From positions 1 to 45,709 of the forward strand of contig NZ_BCPV01000032.1 of assembly GCF_001544135.1 (NCBI RefSeq): a DNA stretch of 45,709 nt, in the 5' to 3' direction. The position numbers were made by a program, and so were the translations under genes. The notes under the pieces were generated by a model. It made no database searches. It saw nothing but the letters and a program-made list of their open reading frames with translations, and had not been told where the DNA came from. Below, one piece after another: positions 23,116-31,424 of this stretch (position 1 is the stretch's first letter; every line of letters starts with the position of its first letter). The stretch comes from Geobacillus zalihae NBRC 101842. GTDB lineage: Bacteria > Bacillota > Bacilli > Bacillales > Anoxybacillaceae.

Positions 23116-23928
23116 TTACACTTCCCCCTTTGTCATGAATTCACTTACTATTTTAGCAAAAATGCCGGGCTGTTCCACGTGAATTGCATGTCCAGCATCC
23201 GGAACGCAGACAAGTTCGCTGTTGGGCAGCCGCTCGTGCATTTGGGCAGCGATGCGGCAAAACTTCTCATCGTTCTCCCCGCAAACAAGGAGCACAGGCA
23301 TGGCAAGTTCGCCAAGCCGCTCCCAAAACGACGGCTGCACGCCGGTCCCCATCCCGCGCAAACTGTTGGCAAGCCCCGTTGCCGTATGGCGGAGCCGCTC
23401 GCGGCGAATCGCCGCCCGCACCGAATCCGGAAGCGCCTGCTGAGTGGCAAACAGCGGGATTTTTTCCCAATCATCGACAAAAGCACGGACGCCTTCCGTT
23501 TCGATCTTTCGCGCCAACGCCTCATCCGCTTCCCGCCGCGCGCGCCGCTCCTCCTCTGTCTTCAAGCCGGGCGAACTGCTTTCCAGCACTAAGCGGCGAA
23601 CGCGGTGCGGATGCCAAACGGCGAACGCCAACGCGAGCCGGCCGCCCATCGAGTAGCCGAGCACGTTCACTTGTTCGACGCCCCATTCGTCAAGGAGCGC
23701 CGCCAAGTCAGCCGCCGCGTGTTCGATCCGATACCGTCGGGCGTCCTTTGGCGCCTCGGTCCGCCCATGGCCCAACAAGTCGACGGCCATCACACGGAAG
23801 TCCGGCCAAAACGGGGCGAGCGGCCGCCACGTGTCCGCGCTGCCCGTAAACCCGTGAAGCAACAGAAGCGGCTCTCCTTCTCCGTATTGTTCCGCATGGT
23901 AACAAACCCCATTCACCATCATGGTCAT
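23116..23928 (-). CDS. menH: SHCHC synthase MenH
   Basis: This alpha/beta hydrolase-fold enzyme eliminates pyruvate from SEPHCHC. Motifs: LLLLHGFTGSADTW (oxyanion region), VLGYSMGGRLALAFA (nucleophile serine), VCGENDEKF (acid) and DAGHAIHVEQP (histidine). ATG 23928 (MTMMVNG) has AAGAGG six bases upstream and gives 270 residues, near the family size. An ATG at 23943 that overlaps the menD stop as ATGA is the main alternative. Confidence 0.9.
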   Translation of the reverse strand: MTMMVNGVCYHAEQYGEGEPLLLLHGFTGSADTWRPLAPFWPDFRVMAVDLLGHGRTEAPKDARRYRIEHAAADLAALLDEWGVEQVNVLGYSMGGRLALAFAVWHPHRVRRLVLESSSPGLKTEEERRARREADEALARKIETEGVRAFVDDWEKIPLFATQQALPDSVRAAIRRERLRHTATGLANSLRGMGTGVQPSFWERLGELAMPVLLVCGENDEKFCRIAAQMHERLPNSELVCVPDAGHAIHVEQPGIFAKIVSEFMTKGEV

Positions 23929-23939
23929 GCCAATCCTCT

Positions 23940-25673
23940 TCATTCGAGACATTTCGCGATTTCCCGGGCAACCTCGTTCCACAACAATCGATGCATTCGG
24001 ACATTTTCCGCGCGCGACGTGCGCACTTCAATGACATGAAGCCCGCCTGACGACAGCGATTCCGATACATGGCGGCGGAACTCCGCCCAATTGTGCGGCA
24101 CCGTATGGCGGCCGCCGTACATCTCGACGGCGTGGGCAAACGACAAATCCGTCGGCGTGCCAAACAGCGTTTCAAACGCCCCTTTATGGCGCGCCTGCGG
24201 CAAAAACGAGAAAATGCCGCCGCCGTTGTTGTTCAACAACACAATGGTAGCTGACAACGAATGCATCTTCGCCGCCAACAAGCCATTTAAATCGTGGTAA
24301 AACGACAAGTCGCCGATCACCAGCACAAGCGGGTTCGCGGCAACGCTTGCGCCCAAGGCGCTCGAGACAACTCCGTCAATGCCGTTGGCGCCGCGGTTGG
24401 CCAAAACGCGAAGCGGCTTGTCCGTCGCAAAGAGAAACGTATCCGCATCGCGAATCGGCATGCTGTTGCCGACAAACAGCGCCGCCCCGGCTGGAAGCAA
24501 ATCGGCAAGCTCCGTGAACACGTTCCCTTCAAACCATTCTTCTTTCGGCAGATGGCGCTCAAGCGCCGCGCGGGCGATCGCGTTCATCTCGCGCCATATC
24601 GCCGACCACGCGCTTTTGTTTTCTTTCGGTTTCGCCCATTCAAGAAGCTGGCGGCAAAGAATCCATTCATCACTCTGAACGAAGCTGTCCGCGGACAACG
24701 TCGGATCACGCCAGCCGCCGTCGTCGACAACAATTTGACGAATCGCGCGATGGCGCTTGAGCCATAAAAAGAGCGGCTTCGACACCGGCATGGCGCCGAA
24801 CCGAAGCACCACATCCGGAACAAGCTTGGAAGCGGCGGTTTCCTCCCGCAATATGGCGTCATAGCTGTCCAGCACGTACGTTTTGTCATGCGTACCGGCG
24901 CGCAACTGGGAAAGCGGATCGGCCAAAATCGGAAAATCAAGCGCCCGCGCCAACTCGGTGACCGCCTCGGCAAACCCAGGGCGATCGAGCGGCCCGCAGA
25001 CGATCAACCCGCGTTCCGCCGCCGACAGCTGCTCATACAGCGCCGATACGCTCTCTTGCGGCAGCGCTGGGCGGCCGCGCCATACTTGCGGCGCTCTCGA
25101 AACGGACCGCACCCGCTCCCAAACCGCCTCATCGATATGCGGGACAAGCGGCTCGCGAAACGGCGCGTTCACATGCACAGGCCCGCACGGTGCACCGGCG
25201 GCCGTTTGGACGGCTCTTGCCGCCATCGTCCGCGCGTATCGCAGCATATCATCCGCCTCTTCCGGCAGCGCCAAGTCCACAAACCACTTGGCGTAGCGTC
25301 CGTATAAGTGCAGCTGATCAATCGCCTGCGGCGCCCCGACATCGCGCAGTTCATGCGGCCGGTCGGCCGTCAGCACCACGAGCGGCACGCGCGAATAGTA
25401 TGCCTCGACAACCGCGGGCCCATAGTTGGCCGCCGCCGTTCCGGACGTGCATACGAGCGCGACCGGACGCTGCTTCGCTTTCGCCAAGCCGAGGGCGAAA
25501 AACGCGGCCGACCGCTCATCGATATTCATATATAGTCGAAGGCCAGGGTGGGCCGCCATCGCCATCGCAAGCGGCGTCGAGCGCGAACCGGGGCTGATCA
25601 CCGCCTCCGCCACCCCGGCCTGCGCCAATCCGTCCACCAATGCCGCTACATAAACAGACAAGGCATCAGCCAT
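23940..25673 (-). CDS. menD: SEPHCHC synthase MenD
   Basis: A 577-residue thiamine-diphosphate enzyme that joins isochorismate and 2-oxoglutarate. The N-terminal glutamate region is AEAVISPGSRSTPLA, the Pyr domain shows CTSGTAAANYGPAVVEA, and the C-terminal ThDP/Mg site is VIGDLSFYHDLNGLL...LLNNNGGGIFSFLPQ. It overlaps menF by 8 bp. Confidence 0.95.
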   Translation of the reverse strand: MADALSVYVAALVDGLAQAGVAEAVISPGSRSTPLAMAMAAHPGLRLYMNIDERSAAFFALGLAKAKQRPVALVCTSGTAAANYGPAVVEAYYSRVPLVVLTADRPHELRDVGAPQAIDQLHLYGRYAKWFVDLALPEEADDMLRYARTMAARAVQTAAGAPCGPVHVNAPFREPLVPHIDEAVWERVRSVSRAPQVWRGRPALPQESVSALYEQLSAAERGLIVCGPLDRPGFAEAVTELARALDFPILADPLSQLRAGTHDKTYVLDSYDAILREETAASKLVPDVVLRFGAMPVSKPLFLWLKRHRAIRQIVVDDGGWRDPTLSADSFVQSDEWILCRQLLEWAKPKENKSAWSAIWREMNAIARAALERHLPKEEWFEGNVFTELADLLPAGAALFVGNSMPIRDADTFLFATDKPLRVLANRGANGIDGVVSSALGASVAANPLVLVIGDLSFYHDLNGLLAAKMHSLSATIVLLNNNGGGIFSFLPQARHKGAFETLFGTPTDLSFAHAVEMYGGRHTVPHNWAEFRRHVSESLSSGGLHVIEVRTSRAENVRMHRLLWNEVAREIAKCLE

Positions 25674-27051
25674 CGTTCATCACTCCCAACGCCGATAACA
25701 TCGGAGCCATTTTCACATTTGTCTCTTCATATTCGCTGTTTGGGTCGGAATCGGCGACAATGCCGCAGCCGGCAAACAGCATGGCTTCCTTCCCGGCGAG
25801 CAAGGCGGAGCGAATGGCGACCGCCCATTCCCCATTGCCTTCGCCATCCACCCAGCCGATCGGCGCTGCATACCATCCGCGGTCAAGCGGCTCAAGGGCG
25901 CGGATCACCTCCAGCGCCCGATCGCGCGGCGTTCCGCCGAGCGCGGGTGTCGGATGCATCATTTCCACTAAGCGGAGCACCGAGCGCTCGCGGCAGCCAC
26001 GGCCGACAACCGGAGTGCATAAATGCTGGATGTGCGGCAGCTTGAGCAGCTGCGGCGCGGGCGGCATCTCGACCGTCTCGCAGACGGAAGAAAACAAGCG
26101 ACCGATCATTTGCACAACAAACTGATGTTCTTCGTTGTTTTTTCGATCTGCCCGCAGCCAAGCGCCAAGCCGCTCGTCTTCCTCCATAGCGGCCCCGCGG
26201 CGCACCGATCCGGCGAGGCAAACCGACCGGCACATTTTCCCTTCTTTTTGGACAAGCTGCTCAGGGGAAGCCCCGATAAAACAGCGGCCGTCCTGTTCAA
26301 ACGCAAAAATGTAAGCAAACGGCTGCTGCTCGCGAAGCCGCTGGAGTACGGCCGCGGCATCCAACGTTTTGGCAAACGCCAGGCGCCGAGCGCGGGCGAG
26401 CACCACCTTGTCCAACGCCCCCGCCCGAATCGAGGCGATCGCTTCGCGAACAGCCGCCAACCATCGTTCTTTCTCTTCTTCTTCGTCTGACACAAGGCGC
26501 GGAAGCCGCTTTGGAGCGGCCATAGGGTCGCTGATCCGCTCAAGCAAGCGCCCGACCCGCTCCCAGTCCCGTCCTCTTTTGTCCGTTGGGACGGTGACGG
26601 TCAACGTCGTTTTGCCGTTTCTTACGGCAAGAAGCGCGGCCGGCGCCACGAGCTTCCCGGCCGGAAAGCCGCGCCACATGTCGGTGCCCGGCCGATAGGG
26701 GTCAAACGAAAATCCGCCAAACAATAACGGCGGCGCATCGGCCGCGCCGTATGGCTCCATCTCCTTCTCCCATCGGCGCCGGCCCGCTTCCACGTCATCA
26801 AACCGGCTGTCGGCCTTCTCCGTTTCGATCGCATAAACGGAGCCGAGGCCGACCAATATCGTGCCTCCGGTTCGATCCGCCCAAAAAAACCGTTCGCGGA
26901 AGCCGCATGACGGCCCTTGCATAAAAAAAGAAACCGGATCAACGCCCTCCCACGGTTCCGTCCAGCTGACAAACGGCCGCCCTGCATTCACCGCCAATCT
27001 ATGCAATTGTTGCTGCAGGTGATGTCGAAATCCAATCGCCACGTTCCTCAC
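25666..27051 (-). CDS. menF: Isochorismate synthase MenF
   Basis: A 461-residue chorismate-utilising enzyme and first step of menaquinone synthesis. The conserved C-terminal domain shows DKVVLARARRL, FIGASPEQLVQKEG, LAGSVRRGAAMEEDERLG, MMHPTPALGGTPRDRAL, and GWYAAPIGWVDGEGNGEWAVAIRSALL with the Mg-binding CGIVADSDPNSEYEET. The start is a GTG with only a weak ribosome site; a second GTG three codons on is possible. It is divergent from menA. Confidence 0.92.
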   Translation of the reverse strand: MRNVAIGFRHHLQQQLHRLAVNAGRPFVSWTEPWEGVDPVSFFMQGPSCGFRERFFWADRTGGTILVGLGSVYAIETEKADSRFDDVEAGRRRWEKEMEPYGAADAPPLLFGGFSFDPYRPGTDMWRGFPAGKLVAPAALLAVRNGKTTLTVTVPTDKRGRDWERVGRLLERISDPMAAPKRLPRLVSDEEEEKERWLAAVREAIASIRAGALDKVVLARARRLAFAKTLDAAAVLQRLREQQPFAYIFAFEQDGRCFIGASPEQLVQKEGKMCRSVCLAGSVRRGAAMEEDERLGAWLRADRKNNEEHQFVVQMIGRLFSSVCETVEMPPAPQLLKLPHIQHLCTPVVGRGCRERSVLRLVEMMHPTPALGGTPRDRALEVIRALEPLDRGWYAAPIGWVDGEGNGEWAVAIRSALLAGKEAMLFAGCGIVADSDPNSEYEETNVKMAPMLSALGVMNDG

Positions 27052-27129
27052 GCTTTCTGTCGTAAAATTCCCCCTCCATCCCCACTTCCCATTATATATA
27101 ATAGGAAATCATTTATCTATCGGGAAGGG

Positions 27130-27158
27130 TTGACATGCTTTCAACGTTTGCCTACACT
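27130..27158 (+). promoter_or_regulatory. Sigma-A promoter of menA
   Basis: TTGACA (27130-27135), 17-bp spacer, TACACT (27153-27158). The menA start lies 52 bp downstream. Confidence 0.65.
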
Positions 27159-27209
27159 TATTTTGGACATAAACGAATGACATTTTCACAGAATCTAAGG
27201 GGAATGAAT

Positions 27210-28139
27210 ATGCAATCATTCACACATATGGACCATCGCCCGCCGGCGCGCCGCGACTGGCGCGTCTTTTGGCGGCTGACGCGCCCGCATACGTTGACGG
27301 CGGCGTTTGTGCCCGTATGCGTCGGCACGGTGCTGGCGATGGGCGAAACGTCTGTCAATTGGCTGCTGTTTGCCGCGATGATGATCGCCTCTTTGTTGAT
27401 TCAAGCCGCGACGAACATGTTCAACGAATACTACGATTATCAACGCGGCCTCGATTCCGCGGAATCGGTCGGCATCGGCGGCGCCATCGTCCGCGACGGC
27501 CTCAAGCCGAAAACGGTGCTGGCGTTGGCGGTTGGCTGTCTTGGGTTGGCTATGCTCATCGGCGTCTACATTTGCGCCGAAAGCAGCTGGTGGCTCGCCG
27601 TTGTCGGAACGATTTGCATGGCGGCCGGTTATTTTTACACCGGAGGGCCGGTTCCGATCGCCTATACGCCGTTTGGCGAACTGGCGGCTGGGTTTTTTAT
27701 GGGCTTTGTCATTATTTTGATTTCATTTTTCATCCAAACAGGCTATATCAGCGGCGGTGCCGTGCTCACCGCCATTCCGATCGCGATTTTGGTCGGCGCC
27801 ATTTTGCTGGCGAACAATATTCGCGACTTGGACGGCGATCGTGAAAAAGGGCGAAAGACGCTCGCGATTTTGATCGGCCGCAACTGGGCCATCCGCCTGC
27901 TCGCTGCCATGTTCGCCGTTGCCTTTCTTTGGGCGGCCGCCCTCGTTCTGTTTCACATCGTTCCGCCTTGGGCGCTGCTTGCGCTGTTGAGCATCCCGAA
28001 AGCGGTTGCGGCGACGCGCGGATTTATCGGCAAAATCAAGCCGATCGAGATGATGCCGGCGATGAAGGCGACGGCGCAAACGAATACGCAGTTCGGCTTT
28101 TTGCTCGCCGCTGGCTTGCTCATTGCCCATTGGCTGTAA
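27210..28139 (+). CDS. menA: 1,4-Dihydroxy-2-naphthoate prenyltransferase MenA
   Basis: A 309-residue UbiA-family membrane enzyme that attaches the polyprenyl tail and yields demethylmenaquinone. It has about eight membrane segments, the first Asp-rich motif NMFNEYYDYQRGLD and the second NNIRDLDGDREKGRKTLA, both needed for Mg-diphosphate binding. ATG 27210 has AAGGGG seven bases upstream; ATG 27204 is too close to it. The upstream frame crosses the promoter and is rejected. Confidence 0.93.
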   Translation: MQSFTHMDHRPPARRDWRVFWRLTRPHTLTAAFVPVCVGTVLAMGETSVNWLLFAAMMIASLLIQAATNMFNEYYDYQRGLDSAESVGIGGAIVRDGLKPKTVLALAVGCLGLAMLIGVYICAESSWWLAVVGTICMAAGYFYTGGPVPIAYTPFGELAAGFFMGFVIILISFFIQTGYISGGAVLTAIPIAILVGAILLANNIRDLDGDREKGRKTLAILIGRNWAIRLLAAMFAVAFLWAAALVLFHIVPPWALLALLSIPKAVAATRGFIGKIKPIEMMPAMKATAQTNTQFGFLLAAGLLIAHWL

Positions 28140-28169
28140 CACGGTCAACATGACCGTGTTTTTTTTTTG
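28138..28169 (+). terminator. Terminator of menA
   Basis: AACACGGTCA pairs with TGACCGTGTT, followed by a run of nine T. Confidence 0.9.
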
Positions 28170-28225
28170 ATTTTCGCCCATACTACATCATATAGACGCT
28201 ACTGCGAAGGAAGGGATTGCGACTG

Positions 28226-29035
28226 ATGCTGACGAACGAACAGCTTGCCGCCCTCCGCTCAAGACTGCTCGACATGAAACGGGAGACGGAAGACCGGCTG
28301 AAGCAAAACGACCATTTCGGCATGATCCGCAGCCACGCTCACGATGCGGTCGGTGAGCTGGCGAGCTACGACAACCATCCGGCCGATGAGGCGACAGAGC
28401 TGTATGAGCGGGAAAAAGATCTCGCCCTAAAGGAGCATGCCGAGCGCGAACTTCGCGAGATTGAACAGGCGCTTGGCGCCATCGTCGACGGCACATACGG
28501 AACGTGCTGCGTATGCGGTCGTCCGATCCCATACGAACGGCTCGAGGCGCTGCCGACAACACTCTACTGCCGTGAGCACAGCCCGGATCAAACGGTGTCG
28601 CAAAAGCGGCCGCTTGAAGAGGGCGTGCTGATGCCGCCGTTTGGCAAATTCGATTTCGATGACCGCGCGGAATCGGTCGCTTACGACGCGGAAGATGCAT
28701 GGCAGGAAGTAGCCCGCTACGGCACGTCCGACACCCCTTCGGACCTTGGCAAAAACGTCGATTCCTACAGCGAAGTGTATGCCGAGTCGGAAGAGAACGT
28801 CGGCTATGTCGAAGACTTGGAAAATTTCGCGGCCGTCGATTTGCATGGCCAACACGTACGTGTGTACCCGACGCGGGAGCATGAGCTGCTGGAAAACATA
28901 TTGGATGACGAAGGCATCATGTCGAACATCGGCGATTTGCCGGCGTATGAAAAAGACCCGTATACATCGAAAGACAGCTACCGCCGGTACGATGAAAGAC
29001 CGTCCCAGCAGCATTTTGGGGAAACGACTCCATGA
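28226..29035 (+). CDS. yteA: YteA-type DksA/TraR zinc-finger protein
   Basis: The 269-residue protein has a helical N-terminus (LAALRSRLLDMKRETEDRLKQ) and the C4 zinc-finger region CCVCGRPIPYERLEALPTTLYC of the DksA/TraR type near residues 95-115. A long acidic C-terminus follows, as in YteA of Bacillus, a sporulation-associated protein. DksA-like folds act on RNA polymerase, but YteA's target is not established. ATG 28226 has AAGGAAGGG upstream; a TTG three codons earlier is too close. It follows menA, as in B. subtilis. Confidence 0.88.
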   Translation: MLTNEQLAALRSRLLDMKRETEDRLKQNDHFGMIRSHAHDAVGELASYDNHPADEATELYEREKDLALKEHAERELREIEQALGAIVDGTYGTCCVCGRPIPYERLEALPTTLYCREHSPDQTVSQKRPLEEGVLMPPFGKFDFDDRAESVAYDAEDAWQEVARYGTSDTPSDLGKNVDSYSEVYAESEENVGYVEDLENFAAVDLHGQHVRVYPTREHELLENILDDEGIMSNIGDLPAYEKDPYTSKDSYRRYDERPSQQHFGETTP

Positions 29036-29131
29036 AAAAGGCCATCGGCAAGATGGTCTTTTTTGTGAAACAGGCCAATGCCGTTTTCCGTAGTACAGAG
29101 CAGAACGTTATATGATCCTAATGGAGGCGAA

Positions 29132-29929
29132 ATGATGAACGCACATGAGATCGATTACCGGCTGTACGGCGATGACATGCAGTTTGTCGAAATCGAGCTC
29201 GACCCATACGAAAGCGTGGTCGCGGAAGCGGGCGGGATGATGATGATGGATGACGGCATCGTCATGGAAACCGTATTTGGCGACGGCTCCTCGTCCGGAA
29301 AAGGGCTGCTTGGCCGCCTTGTCGGCGCGGGGAAGCGGCTGCTCACCGGCGAAAGCTTGTTCATGACCGTGTTTACCAACCAAGGAAGCGGCAAGCGCCG
29401 CGTCGCCTTCGCCGCTCCGTATCCGGGAAAAATCATCCCGGTCGATTTGAGCAAACTTGGCGGGAAGCTCATCTGCCAAAAAGACTCCTTTTTGTGTGCG
29501 GCAAAAGGCGTCTCCGTCGGCATTGAGTTTCAGCGCAAACTCGGCGCTGGCTTTTTCGGCGGCGAAGGGTTTATTATGCAAAAGTTGGAAGGTGACGGGC
29601 TTGCCTTTTTGCACGCCGGCGGAACGATCCACCGCCGCGACTTGCAGCCCGGGGAAACGCTTCGCATTGACACCGGCTGCCTTGTCGCCATGACGAAAGA
29701 CGTCAACTACGATATTGAATATGTCGGCAGCATCAAAACCGCCTTCTTCGGCGGCGAAGGATTGTTTTTGGCCACCGTCACCGGTCCGGGAGCAGTGTGG
29801 GTGCAGTCGCTTCCGTTCAGCCGGCTCGCTGACCGCGTCCTCGCTGCCGCCCCGAGCGCCGGCGGACGGTCGGTCGGCGAAGGCAGCATCCTCGGCGGCA
29901 TCGGCGACTGGCTCGACGGCGACGACTAA
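29132..29929 (+). CDS. AIM24/TIGR00266 family protein
   Basis: A 265-residue AIM24-family protein with a double-stranded beta-helix fold. Typical segments are [63 protein letters not shown], and [26 protein letters not shown], repeated later as [23 protein letters not shown]. The family role in bacteria is unclear. GGAGG precedes ATG ATG (29132/29135). A terminator follows the stop. Confidence 0.85.
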   Translation: MMNAHEIDYRLYGDDMQFVEIELDPYESVVAEAGGMMMMDDGIVMETVFGDGSSSGKGLLGRLVGAGKRLLTGESLFMTVFTNQGSGKRRVAFAAPYPGKIIPVDLSKLGGKLICQKDSFLCAAKGVSVGIEFQRKLGAGFFGGEGFIMQKLEGDGLAFLHAGGTIHRRDLQPGETLRIDTGCLVAMTKDVNYDIEYVGSIKTAFFGGEGLFLATVTGPGAVWVQSLPFSRLADRVLAAAPSAGGRSVGEGSILGGIGDWLDGDD

Positions 29930-29937
29930 GCGAGAAA

Positions 29938-29975
29938 GGGCGCTCCGGCCAAACGGAACGCCCTTTTGCTTTTAT
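29938..29975 (+). terminator. Terminator of the AIM24 gene
   Basis: GGGCGCTCCG pairs with CGGAACGCCC (one wobble), then TTTTGCTTTT. Confidence 0.8.
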
Positions 29976-30015
29976 GCCTTCTCCCTCGAAATTCCCTAAA
30001 AAGGACGATGATTGA

Positions 30016-30163
30016 GTCAACTACCCCCACTTCGCTAACGCTTGAAGTGGGGGCTTGCAACTCCCCAGAAGTGCGAGCGGACTTGGTCCTCCTTCCTTGA
30101 CTTGGGGTTGCATCAGGGGCAGGTTGACAACTGCCCAACGACGCAGGTCATGCCTGTGTCGTT
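30016..30163 (-). ncRNA. Candidate omega (reRNA) scaffold beside tnpB
   Basis: This block covers the 3' end of tnpB to the element's right end, where reRNA scaffolds lie in TnpB systems. It can fold (AACGACGCAGG/CCTGTGTCGTT around the tnpB stop; GGGCAG/CTGCCC; the terminal CCCCACTTC palindrome). The guide would be the flanking DNA below 30016. Expression is inferred, not seen. Confidence 0.55.
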
Positions 30164-31266
30164 CCTTCAACGATGTACTCTATTCCTTTTCGTTGAAGGT
30201 TCATGGCACCAATGCGGTCATCGTTTGAGGTGTATCCGCATGTTCGGCAACAAAAGGTGTGTGTACGCTTGTTTCGATTGGCTTTTTCCGTATGCCCGCA
30301 CTTTGGACATGTCAAAGAGGTGTAATGCGGAGCAACCACCATCACTTTTGACCCATGCAAACGTGCCTTATACTCTAACATTTGACGGAACTGATAGAAC
30401 GCCCACGATACGGTTTCATATCGGTCATGGATCCATACACGTTCTGTTTTTTCACGAATGCCTGTTAAATCTTCTAATACAAAAAGGGTACGTTCTCCAT
30501 ATTGACGAACGAGTGCCTTCGTGACAGCATGGTTCACATCCGTCATCCAACGGTTTTCTCGTTGTCCGATTGTTTTCAACTTCCGACGCGCAGAAGCCGT
30601 CCCTTTTTGCTGGAGGGTTTTTCGCATTCGTTTGTACTTGGCACGCATATGCTTGATTTTTCGTCCGTTAAAAAAGATCGTTTTCCCTTGCGAATCATAA
30701 GCTGCTGCAAGAAAGTTAACCCCTACATCGACACCGACCACTTGGCGAATGTTGTGTTCATCTACGGTTGGAATTGTTTTGGTCATGGGGATGTGCAAAA
30801 AGAATTTGTTATGCTTATAGACGAGTTTGGCTGTGCCAAACGTCCATGAGCCATCAAAATATTGTTCCATGCCTTTTGGTTCGAATGGCACTTTGATTCG
30901 TCCTTCTAGTGTATTGACAGAAAATAACCCTTGAACAATGGAGTAATCTCGATTCCAAACGAGATCATATTCAGGCTTTTTAAAGCGAACCAATGTCCAT
31001 TCATGACCATTGCTTTTTAGGGAACGGTATCTAGCGATCACCGTTTTAATCACAGATTGCGCCATTTGTGAACGCAAAGCGTAGTTTGATCGAAGTAGAC
31101 GATAGGTCATGTCGTGTAACTTGGCTTGTGCAAGCACTTTTGTGTCAAAAATCACAACAGACACAGCGTTGCACGCTTGTCGATAGGCGGAAAGGGTGGC
31201 TTTCAATACTTCTGCTTGTTCCGCTGTTGGGTAAATTTTGATTTTGGCTGTTAACGTCATGTCCAT
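30148..31266 (-). CDS. tnpB: RNA-guided endonuclease TnpB
   Basis: A 372-residue TnpB, a miniature RuvC nuclease that uses an RNA from its own 3' end to cut DNA and helps the element persist. The three RuvC acids are present: D180 in VGVDVGVN, E265 in LEDLTGI, D350 in DDRIGAMNL. The zinc finger CPKC...CRTC lies between (320-343). The N-terminal RNA-binding part begins LTAKIKIYPTAEQAEVL. ATG 31266 follows GAGAGGTG. The protein looks complete, so it is probably active. Confidence 0.92.
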   Translation of the reverse strand: MDMTLTAKIKIYPTAEQAEVLKATLSAYRQACNAVSVVIFDTKVLAQAKLHDMTYRLLRSNYALRSQMAQSVIKTVIARYRSLKSNGHEWTLVRFKKPEYDLVWNRDYSIVQGLFSVNTLEGRIKVPFEPKGMEQYFDGSWTFGTAKLVYKHNKFFLHIPMTKTIPTVDEHNIRQVVGVDVGVNFLAAAYDSQGKTIFFNGRKIKHMRAKYKRMRKTLQQKGTASARRKLKTIGQRENRWMTDVNHAVTKALVRQYGERTLFVLEDLTGIREKTERVWIHDRYETVSWAFYQFRQMLEYKARLHGSKVMVVAPHYTSLTCPKCGHTEKANRNKRTHTFCCRTCGYTSNDDRIGAMNLQRKGIEYIVEGTTQA

Positions 31267-31424
31267 TTGTCTCACCTCTCTTTCACTAAATATATTTTTT
31301 AGTGATACAAAAACACAAAAAAGCGATTCCTCCCCCACTTACTCCCTTTGGTCGTTGAAGTGGGGGTCTCCTCGCCAAAGACGATGAAAAAGCAACCCAA
31401 AAACGTCCTTTCCAACGTCCTTTC

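Larger units (their letters stand above)
30016..31372 (-). mobile_element. IS200/IS605-group element, IS1341 type (tnpB only)
   Basis: The right end has GTCAAC and the palindrome CCCCACTTC...GAAGTGGGG (30025-30052). The left end has CCCCCACTT...AAGTGGGGG (31332-31366) and TCTCCT. These subterminal palindromes are what TnpA of IS200/IS605 binds, but no tnpA is present, so it moves only with a transposase from elsewhere. It sits between the AIM24 gene and the glg operon, 50 bp past the glgP stop. The exact ends were inferred by comparing with the copy at 11598-11986. Confidence 0.88.
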
